A DNA stretch of 5,432 nt from Rhizobiaceae bacterium. GTDB lineage: Bacteria > Pseudomonadota > Alphaproteobacteria > Rhizobiales > Rhizobiaceae. Location: the NCBI GenBank assembly GCA_028865845.1, contig JAGWJK010000375.1, positions 1-5,432 on the forward strand, in the 5' to 3' direction. The first letter of the stretch is position 1. Each line of letters begins with the position of its first letter. The notes beneath the pieces were generated by a model that ran no database searches, was not told where the DNA came from, and saw only the letters and a program-made list of their open reading frames with translations. Positions 1-4,650 of this stretch are shown in pieces. Both the position numbers and the translations under genes were made by a program.

Positions 1-2
1 AA

Positions 3-758
3 GTCTTTTACGCCGGCGCCATCAATCGCGGCGGCTCCAATGTCGAGTTCCACCTGGTCGACGAACGGATCGTCGGCCTGAAGCCGAAGAGCCTGGATTT
101 CGCGGCGGCGGCGGCCCTGCCGCTGACCTCGATCACCGCCTATGAAATGCTGTTCGACCGCCTCAAGGTGCAGGATCCGGTCCCAGGCGCCACCAAGGCC
201 ATACTCATCATCGGCGGCGCCGGCGGCGTCGGCTCGATCGCCATCCAGATTGCCCGCGCCTTGACTGACCTCACCGTCATCGCCACCGCTTCCCGGCCCG
301 AAACCCAGGCCTGGGTGAAGGAACTGGGCGCGCATTATGTCATCGATCACTCGAAGCCGCTTGCCCCGCAGATCGAAGCGATCGGCATCGGCGCTCCGCC
401 CTTCGTGTTTTCGACGACCAACACCAGCGACCACCTCGCCTCGATCGTCGAAGCCATCGCGCCGCAGGGCCGCTTCGGCCTGATCGACGACCCAAAAGTG
501 CTCGATGTCGCCCCCTTCAAGCGCAAGGCCGTTTCCACGCATTGGGAGCTGATGTTCACGCGTCCCCTCTTCAATACGGCCGACATGATCGAGCAGCACA
601 AGCTTCTCACCAAGATCGCCGAACTGGTCGACGCCGGAACGATTCGCACGACGCTGACCGAGACGCTCGGCACCATCAATGCGGCGAATCTGAAGAAGGC
701 GCATGCGCTGGTGGAGAGCGGCAAAATGAAGGGTAAGGTCGTTTTGGCCGGCTTCTGA
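3..758 (+). CDS. Zinc-type alcohol dehydrogenase-like MDR oxidoreductase (N-terminus outside window)
   Basis: Partial gene: the frame is open from base 3, and 251 residues are visible up to a TGA stop. The family is usually about 335-340 residues, so roughly 85-90 N-terminal residues are missing. The protein belongs to the medium-chain dehydrogenase/reductase superfamily, in the branch annotated as zinc-binding or zinc-type alcohol dehydrogenase-like, related to quinone oxidoreductases. Seen: the end of the GroES-like catalytic domain (visible residues 1-60), then a Rossmann dinucleotide-binding fold with GGAGGVGS at visible residues 71-78, followed by IAIQIAR. A TASRPE stretch after the second strand suggests NADP(H) preference (inference). 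The end AHALVESGKMKGKVVLAGF is the usual C-terminal strand of this group. The Cys-rich structural zinc loop would lie in the missing part, so zinc binding cannot be judged. Likely a soluble reductase of enones, quinones or aldehydes; the substrate is unknown. No convincing intrinsic terminator follows the stop. Confidence 0.88.
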   Translation, partial: VFYAGAINRGGSNVEFHLVDERIVGLKPKSLDFAAAAALPLTSITAYEMLFDRLKVQDPVPGATKAILIIGGAGGVGSIAIQIARALTDLTVIATASRPETQAWVKELGAHYVIDHSKPLAPQIEAIGIGAPPFVFSTTNTSDHLASIVEAIAPQGRFGLIDDPKVLDVAPFKRKAVSTHWELMFTRPLFNTADMIEQHKLLTKIAELVDAGTIRTTLTETLGTINAANLKKAHALVESGKMKGKVVLAGF

Positions 759-992
759 TTGACCTGAAACGCGTTTTCGGCGGCTTGGCTTCTGCGGCCA
801 GGTCGCCCGATCATGATGTTTTTACAACACTAATTGCTGCGCCGCACAAATCTTTAGCCGTCGAACGAAAAATCCGCTGCGACATAGTGGCATTAACCAT
901 TTACACCACTTGACTTTTCCCTGCTTCGGAGCGACCTATCGCCACGTGGGGAACTTGCGTTTTCCATACCGATTAACCGGAGCCATCTTACG
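759..992. other. Non-coding interval upstream of the mgtE leader
   Basis: About 230 bases without a supportable gene, visibly more AT-rich than its surroundings between about 815 and 915. It should hold the mgtE promoter. A good -35 match, CTTGAC, lies at 909-914, but the nearest -10-like bases (CTATCG at 936-941) are about 21 bases away rather than the usual 17-18, so I do not call the promoter. A TTAACCAT element at 893-900 resembles a CtrA half-site of Rhizobiales, and a second TTAACC lies at 973-978. A short perfect palindrome AAACGCGTTT lies at 767-776, and a GACCTG/CAGGTC inverted repeat (761-766 with 799-804) lies after the dehydrogenase stop. Neither is followed directly by a T-run, so no terminator is called. 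Confidence 0.5.
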
Positions 993-1049
993 ATGCCTAG
1001 CGACAGTAGTAGTCGATTGCCCATGCCGTCAGCGGCGTTCGTGCTCTAA
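993..1049 (+). CDS. Putative 18-residue leader peptide upstream of mgtE
   Basis: A short ORF reading MPSDSSSRLPMPSAAFVL then TAA. It is supported by a GGAG Shine-Dalgarno at 979-982 placed 10 bases before the ATG, and by its position in a long mgtE leader, ending 62 bases before the mgtE start. It lies in a different frame from mgtE. The peptide has three prolines, an aspartate and a run of three serines near its start. It does not resemble a known secreted or toxic peptide. Enterobacterial mgtL, the leader of the magnesium transporter gene mgtA, is similarly short and rich in Pro and acidic residues; there, translation of these codons depends on Mg2+. Likeness here is in size, composition and position only, and function is inferred. 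The RNA of codons 7-13 can pair with the hairpin that hides the mgtE ribosome binding site. The alternative is that this is a chance ORF of the kind expected in GC-rich leader sequence. Confidence 0.4.
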   Translation: MPSDSSSRLPMPSAAFVL

Positions 1050-1107
1050 CCGACTCCTGTCGGCTCGCCACGATCTGCCGCGACGGCTGATCGACGGAAA
1101 GGCGAGC
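1050..1107 (+). promoter_or_regulatory. mgtE leader hairpins sequestering the Shine-Dalgarno
   Basis: Two adjacent RNA structures follow the leader ORF. The first is CCGAC-TCCT-GTCGG (1050-1063), 5 bp with a 4-base loop, directly after the TAA. The second is long: GCTCGCC (1063-1069) pairs with GGCGAGC (1101-1107), 7 bp; inside it CGATC (1071-1075) pairs with GATCG (1089-1093), then a T-T mismatch, then GCCG (1077-1080) pairs with CGGC (1084-1087) around a CGA loop. The outer stem covers most of the mgtE ribosome binding sequence AAAGGCGAG (1098-1106), 5-7 bases before the ATG. The structure should therefore lower mgtE translation unless it is opened. There is no T-run, so it is not a terminator. 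Pairings were found by eye and no energies were calculated. Confidence 0.5.
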
Positions 1108-1111
1108 TATA

Positions 1112-2485
1112 ATGAATATCAACAGCTTTCCCATGCGGGCTGGCAATGCCGCTCGTGCACTCATCAATAACAACCGCGCCCTCACCATTGCAGAACGCGT
1201 CGAATCGCTGAATGCGGTCGAGGCCAATGAAGCAGCTCGCATCCTCGCCAAGATGCCGGAGGAACGTGCCGTTCGTATTCTCGACCGGCCGGAACTTCGC
1301 AACGCTTCTGCAATTCTCGAAGTCATGCCCAATGCAGACGCCGCAAGGCTGTTGCACGGCATGTCGAACGACCGTGTCGCCGACGTTCTCCTGGAAATGG
1401 ACAGCGACGACCGCGTACGGCTGTTTGCCACCCTTGACGAGCCGGTTCGGGTTTCGATCCAGCACCTGATGGGCTATCCGCCGCGTACGGCCGGCGGCAT
1501 CATGACGACGGAATTCGTCAGCGTGTTCGCCAGCTGGACGGTTGCCCAGACGCTCGACCACGTCCGTCAGGTCGAACGCTCCCGCGAGACGGTCTATGCG
1601 ATCTACGTGCTCGACGACGAGACGAATGCACTGTTGCATGTCGTCACGCTTCGCCGCCTCATCACCGGCCAGCCGGATGCCTGCATCCTGACCGTCGCGC
1701 AGAAGGGGACGCCGGTCACGGCCGCTCCGCTGATGAAGCAAGAGGACGTTGCCCGGCTGATCCGTCGCCACGACCTGCTCGCCCTGCCCGTGGTCGACGA
1801 AGCCGGCCAGATGCTCGGCATCGTCACGGTGGACGACGTCATCGACACGATGATCAACGACAGCACCGAGGCGGCACAGCGCTTCGGCGGTATGGAGGCC
1901 CTTGGGCAACCGTACATGAAGATCAGCTTCGGAGGCATGATCCGCAAGCGCGCCGGTTGGCTCGCTGCCCTCTTCCTCGGCGAAATGCTGACGGCAAGCG
2001 CCATGCAGCATTTCGAGGGTGAACTGGAAAAAGCTGTGGTGCTGACCCTGTTCATCCCGCTGATCATGAGCTCGGGGGGCAATTCCGGCTCGCAGGCGAC
2101 TTCGCTCATCATCCGCGCCCTGGCGCTCGGCGAACTCAAGCTCTCCGATTGGTGGCGGGTTGCTTTCCGCGAACTTCCGACGGGCATCGTGCTCGGCTCG
2201 ATCCTCGGCCTGGTCGGTTTCGCCCGCATCGTCGCTTGGCAGAGCCTCGGCCTGTTCGATTACGGCCCGCATTGGGAACTGGTGGGCGTGACCGTTTTTG
2301 CCGCGCTCATCGGCATCGTGACCTTCGGCTCGCTCGCCGGCTCGATGCTGCCGTTCCTGCTGCAAAAACTGCGGCTCGATCCGGCCAGCGCCTCGGCCCC
2401 GGCCGTCGCGACGCTCGTCGATGTCACCGGCTTGGTAATCTATTTCTCGGTCGCCCTGCTGATCCTCAGCGGCACGATGCTCTAG
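1112..2485 (+). CDS. mgtE: Magnesium transporter MgtE
   Basis: A 457-residue protein, the normal length for this family of homodimeric Mg2+-selective inner-membrane channels. Domains in order: N-terminal helical MgtE_N superhelix (about 20-125), a tandem CBS pair (about 126-260; RTAGGIMTTEFVSV at 125-138 and the second CBS end GIVTVDDVIDTM at 236-247), a linker (plug) helix, and a five-helix membrane domain (about 280-455). The family signature PLIMSSGGNSGSQ is at 316-328. In the last helix, TLVDVTGLVIYF (434-445) holds Asp437, matching the pore aspartate that coordinates Mg2+ in the Thermus thermophilus structure. The cytosolic domains are known to sense intracellular Mg2+ and close the channel. 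The start at 1112 is chosen because AAAGGCGAG precedes it at good spacing and the length fits. The gene appears monocistronic: a terminator follows and a convergent gene begins beyond it. Translation may be controlled by the structured leader. Confidence 0.97.
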   Translation: MNINSFPMRAGNAARALINNNRALTIAERVESLNAVEANEAARILAKMPEERAVRILDRPELRNASAILEVMPNADAARLLHGMSNDRVADVLLEMDSDDRVRLFATLDEPVRVSIQHLMGYPPRTAGGIMTTEFVSVFASWTVAQTLDHVRQVERSRETVYAIYVLDDETNALLHVVTLRRLITGQPDACILTVAQKGTPVTAAPLMKQEDVARLIRRHDLLALPVVDEAGQMLGIVTVDDVIDTMINDSTEAAQRFGGMEALGQPYMKISFGGMIRKRAGWLAALFLGEMLTASAMQHFEGELEKAVVLTLFIPLIMSSGGNSGSQATSLIIRALALGELKLSDWWRVAFRELPTGIVLGSILGLVGFARIVAWQSLGLFDYGPHWELVGVTVFAALIGIVTFGSLAGSMLPFLLQKLRLDPASASAPAVATLVDVTGLVIYFSVALLILSGTML

Positions 2486-2508
2486 AGACAAGTAAGATAC
2501 ACACATCG

Positions 2509-2537
2509 AAGGGGCCGTTCGCGGCCCCTTTTTCTTT
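2509..2537 (+). terminator. Rho-independent terminator of mgtE
   Basis: AAGGGGCCG (2509-2517) pairs with CGGCCCCTT (2522-2530) around a TTCG tetraloop, 9 bp in all, followed by TTTCTTT. It begins 24 bases after the mgtE stop. On the opposite strand the hairpin is followed by TTCGATG and is not T-rich, so it should act mainly on mgtE and only weakly, if at all, on the convergent regulator gene. Confidence 0.93.
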
Positions 2538-2544
2538 AATCCAA

Positions 2545-3018
2545 TCACTCGGGTGTAGGTAGCTTCAACGCACCGCCGGTCTTGATCGTCCGAATCGCGA
2601 AATTCGAGCGAATGTCCGTCACTCCAGGCAAAGCAAGCAGCGCCTCTGTCAGCAGTCGTTCGTAGGCTGCAAGGTCTTCGACCACCACTTCCGCCAGGAA
2701 ATCCGCGGTCCCCGAAATCAGGTGGCAAGAAACGATCTCGGGAATCGCAAGCAGCGCTGCCTGTTGGGCTTCCGAATTTTCTTTCGTGTGATGGCCAACC
2801 TTGAGTTCGACGAAAACTGTTAGGCCAAGACCGGCCTGTTTCCGATCGATATCGGCGCGATAGCCGCGCAGCAATCCGGATTTTTCGAGATTGCGGATCC
2901 GCCGCAGGCAGGGCGACGGCGAAAGGTTTACGCGCTCGGCACTCTCGACGTTGGTGGCTCGCGCATCCTCCTGGAGGCAATTGAGGATAGCAATATCGAA
3001 TTTATCGAGTTTTGGCAT
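2545..3018 (-). CDS. Lrp/AsnC-family transcriptional regulator
   Basis: A 157-residue protein of typical length. The N-terminal winged helix-turn-helix occupies about residues 4-55, with the recognition-helix region LSPSPCLRRIRNLEKSG at 32-48, an almost canonical Lrp sequence. The C-terminal RAM (ligand-binding, oligomerising) domain follows from about 65 to 147, with the family's ISGTADFLAEV segment at 101-111. Lrp-family proteins assemble from dimers, often into octamers, and bind amino acids or related small molecules. The start at 3018 is preceded by AGGA (3029-3032, minus strand) 10 bases upstream. It is divergent from an EamA/DMT exporter gene, the usual layout for a regulator controlling an amino acid or metabolite exporter and itself. 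The effector cannot be told from the sequence. It converges on mgtE with no overlap. Confidence 0.96.
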   Translation of the reverse strand: MPKLDKFDIAILNCLQEDARATNVESAERVNLSPSPCLRRIRNLEKSGLLRGYRADIDRKQAGLGLTVFVELKVGHHTKENSEAQQAALLAIPEIVSCHLISGTADFLAEVVVEDLAAYERLLTEALLALPGVTDIRSNFAIRTIKTGGALKLPTPE

Positions 3019-3059
3019 TTTCGCTAAATCCTATTGCCTGGATTGGCAGATAGTTGCGC

Positions 3060-3089
3060 ATTATAGAGTTAGAGAGGCATAACTCGCAA
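3060..3089 (-). promoter_or_regulatory. Promoter of the Lrp-type regulator gene
   Basis: On the minus strand, TTGCGA (plus positions 3084-3089) and a perfect TATAAT (3060-3065) are separated by 18 bases. This predicts a transcript start near 3053 and a leader of about 35 bases before the ATG at 3018. It is the best sigma70-type promoter seen in the window. Two inverted repeats cover the core promoter, as expected for autoregulation. Confidence 0.6.
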
Positions 3090-3100
3090 GGACATGCCTC
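3066..3100. promoter_or_regulatory. Overlapping inverted repeats, candidate Lrp-type operator
   Basis: Two inverted repeats share this stretch. GAGTTA (3066-3071) and TAACTC (3080-3085) are 6-bp arms with 8 bases between them, filling the gap between the -10 and -35 of the regulator promoter. GAGGCAT (3074-3080) and ATGCCTC (3094-3100) are 7-bp arms with 13 bases between them, flanking the -35; their centres are 20 bases apart, about two helical turns. A looser TGCC-N6-GGCA (3035-3048) lies in the predicted leader of the regulator mRNA. The position between divergent genes fits binding by the neighbouring Lrp-type protein, which is inferred. Lrp-family sites are degenerate, so the sequence alone does not prove it. 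Confidence 0.45.
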
Positions 3101-3117
3101 GGCCTTTCGCTCTATCT
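3089..3117 (+). promoter_or_regulatory. Weak candidate promoter for the EamA exporter gene
   Basis: AGGACA (3089-3094) and CTATCT (3112-3117) are 17 bases apart. The -10 resembles the CTATAT type of rhizobia, but the -35 keeps only GACA, so the match is poor. The right arm of the 7-bp inverted repeat (3094-3100) lies at its -35 and spacer, which would put exporter expression under the same operator. Confidence 0.25.
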
Positions 3118-3147
3118 TTTCTCTTGCCGGACGATGATCCGGGTATC

Positions 3148-3156
3148 AGGAAAGGA
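3148..3156 (+). promoter_or_regulatory. Shine-Dalgarno that decides the EamA start
   Basis: AGGAAAGGA ends 7 bases before the ATG at 3164. The ATG at 3134, in the same frame, has only a weak GCCGG upstream and would place this strong site inside the coding region, so 3164 is preferred. Confidence 0.75.
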
Positions 3157-3163
3157 TAAGTCG

Positions 3164-4066
3164 ATGAGCGTTATCACCCTCTCCCCCCGCAAGACGATGC
3201 CGACAGCGATCGGTTATGCCGGCGCCATCGTTACCGTTCTGATCTGGGCCAACTGGATACTTGCGACCCGCCATACCGCCGAGACACAGATGGGCACGAT
3301 CGATCTCGGCCTGCTGCGCTACGGCCTTCCGGCAGTCGTCCTGTCTCCCGTATGGCTCCGCACCGGCCTTTTGCCGAAAGGCGTATCGTTGAAGCTGCTC
3401 GCCGTCATGGTCTGCGGCTCCGGCGCATTGTTCTTTCAATTGACCACCTTCGCCATTCATGGGACGCCGGCTGCGTCCGCAGGCATCCTGCTTGGCGGCT
3501 CGATGCCGTTTGCCACTGCGCTGATCGGCGTCCTGCTCTTCCGTGAACGGCCCGACGTTACCCGCTGGCTCGGCCTTGGCGGCATCGTTGCCGGCGTCGT
3601 CATCCTTCTGGTCCGCAGCCTTGCCGGAGCCGAAGTTTCCTGGGTTGGCTTCACGCTGCTTCCGCTCGGCGCGGTACTCTGGGCCTGCTACACTCACGCC
3701 TTCCGCCGCTCGGGCCTCAGTGCCATCCAGGCAAGCGCCCTCATCGCTATCTGGTCGTTCCTGATCCATATCGGACTGGCCATTATCTTCGGCAGCTCGC
3801 TCGCCTCGATCCCGCTTCCGGAGATCGGCCTGCAGATCATCAGCCAGGGCATGCTTTCCGGTCTCGCAGCCACCGTCGCCTACGGCATTGCCGTGCAGAC
3901 CCTCGGCGGCACGCAGGCCGCGGCCTTCACCGCCATCACCCCGGTCCTTGCCACCTTCGGCGGCGGCCTGCTGCTCGGCGAACCGATCGGCGGCGCGGAG
4001 ATTGCCGCCGCGGTCGTCACCGGAATGGGCGTTGCGCTTTCGACGGGATTGCTGGCCCGGAAATGA
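3164..4066 (+). CDS. EamA/DMT-family transporter (10-TM metabolite exporter)
   Basis: A 300-residue inner-membrane protein of the drug/metabolite transporter superfamily, with two EamA repeats (about residues 17-152 and 162-297), each of about five hydrophobic segments. The paired repeat ends are clear: PFATALIGVLLFRERP (115-130) in the first and ITPVLATFGGGLLLGEP (258-274) in the second, the conserved Pro, Glu and Pro positions of the family. The short basic C-terminal tail LLARK fits a cytoplasmic end. Such proteins export amino acids, nucleosides or other small metabolites; the substrate here is unknown. The start at 3164 is taken from the ribosome binding site; starting at 3134 would add 10 polar residues. 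It is divergent from the Lrp-type regulator, which probably controls it. A terminator follows, so it seems to be a single-gene transcript. Confidence 0.93.
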   Translation: MSVITLSPRKTMPTAIGYAGAIVTVLIWANWILATRHTAETQMGTIDLGLLRYGLPAVVLSPVWLRTGLLPKGVSLKLLAVMVCGSGALFFQLTTFAIHGTPAASAGILLGGSMPFATALIGVLLFRERPDVTRWLGLGGIVAGVVILLVRSLAGAEVSWVGFTLLPLGAVLWACYTHAFRRSGLSAIQASALIAIWSFLIHIGLAIIFGSSLASIPLPEIGLQIISQGMLSGLAATVAYGIAVQTLGGTQAAAFTAITPVLATFGGGLLLGEPIGGAEIAAAVVTGMGVALSTGLLARK

Positions 4067-4092
4067 GCCCTGCGCTCATCGAGAAACGATCG

Positions 4093-4119
4093 AAGGCCGC
4101 CCTTGGCGGCCTTTTCTTT
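4093..4119 (+). terminator. Rho-independent terminator of the EamA gene
   Basis: AAGGCCGCC (4093-4101) pairs with GGCGGCCTT (4105-4113) around a 3-base loop, 9 bp, with the run TTTTCTTT (4112-4119) overlapping its 3' end. It starts 27 bases after the exporter stop and 10 bases beyond the end of the convergent GNAT gene. On the other strand the hairpin is followed by TTCGATCGTTTC, so weak bidirectional use is possible. Confidence 0.92.
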
Positions 4120-4128
4120 GAGCAGCAA

Positions 4129-4650
4129 TCAGAACCACAGCGCCATGGCGACGCGTCTTTTCGGGTCCGTGCTGTGTTCGATCTCGAATCTCAAAATATC
4201 GAGTAGTCCTGCCGGCATCTCGTCTTCGTCGAGAGTACGCAGACCAAGCGATGCATAGAATGGTGCGTTGAAAGGCACATACCGATCAGTCGTCAACGTG
4301 ATGCCCGATGCACCGCGTTTCTGCGCCATCTCCATGATCGTTTGCATCAGACGCCGTCCAACACCTTTTCCCTGCCAGCGGCGAGCGACATCGATCTCGG
4401 TAACGTAGACGGCGCCATCGAGTTCGGCGGCGGAGAGAAAGGCAAAGGGTCTGTCGGAATGATCGGCTGCCACAAGCAGCAGCTTCGCGTCCATCGAATG
4501 CTCGAGCTTCTCGCGCGGAACCGTCCTGCCGTCGTCCTCGATGCCCAACACCTCGCGCAGCGTGACAAAAGCATCGATCTCGATCTCCGCGAGGAAATCG
4601 AGATCTGGGGCTCGGGCGAGCCGAATGCTATAAGTGCTGCTGGTATCCAT
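4129..4650 (-). CDS. GNAT-family N-acetyltransferase
   Basis: A 173-residue single-domain protein of the Gcn5-related acetyltransferase fold, which transfers an acetyl group from acetyl-CoA to an amine; the substrate is unknown. Motif A is clear: VTEIDVARRWQGKGVGRRLM (83-102) with the CoA-pyrophosphate loop QGKGVG at 93-98. Motif B is NAPFYASLGL (128-137), the usual N-x-x-x-x-Y-x-x-x-G segment. The ATG at 4650 is preferred; an adjacent in-frame GTG at 4653 would add one residue. The ATG and the upstream TGA of the ETF-QO gene share a base (TGATG), and no good Shine-Dalgarno stands at normal spacing (the nearest purine block is about 18 or more bases away), so translation is probably coupled to ETF-QO. 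That makes this the second gene of an operon. No functional link between the two products is evident from sequence. Confidence 0.93.
   Translation of the reverse strand: MDTSSTYSIRLARAPDLDFLAEIEIDAFVTLREVLGIEDDGRTVPREKLEHSMDAKLLLVAADHSDRPFAFLSAAELDGAVYVTEIDVARRWQGKGVGRRLMQTIMEMAQKRGASGITLTTDRYVPFNAPFYASLGLRTLDEDEMPAGLLDILRFEIEHSTDPKRRVAMALWF

Noticed and set aside
347..814. A 155-codon minus-strand frame opposite the dehydrogenase
   Set aside because: A shadow of a well-recognised coding region, with compositional bias and no domain.
761..823. Possible terminator after the dehydrogenase (GACCTG/CAGGTC repeat and a later GTTTTT)
   Set aside because: The stem is only 6 bp around a loop of 32 bases and the T-run is 15 or so bases past its end, so it does not meet the pattern of an intrinsic terminator.
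909..941. sigma70-type promoter for mgtE (CTTGAC and CTATCG)
   Set aside because: The -35 is good but the spacing of about 21 bases to the only plausible -10 is too long for confidence.
950..1111. M-box (ykoK) Mg2+ riboswitch before mgtE
   Set aside because: I do not recognise the conserved M-box core here and the structured part is only about 60-100 bases. A covariance-model search for the M-box would settle it.
910..1170. An 86-codon plus-strand frame across the mgtE leader
   Set aside because: It begins with TTG, has no clear ribosome binding site, overlaps the mgtE start in another frame, and its translation resembles nothing. The 18-codon ORF inside this region has better initiation signals.
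1046..2980. A 644-codon open frame on the minus strand, antisense to mgtE and extending into the regulator gene
   Set aside because: It is a by-product of GC-rich codon use in mgtE. It runs through the mgtE terminator and overlaps the regulator on the same strand in another frame. Its translation is rich in Arg, His and Asp with no recognisable domain, and both overlapped genes are certain.
3146..3769. A 207-codon minus-strand frame opposite the EamA gene
   Set aside because: Antisense shadow with a low-complexity Gly/Ala/Asp/Arg translation; the plus-strand exporter is clear.
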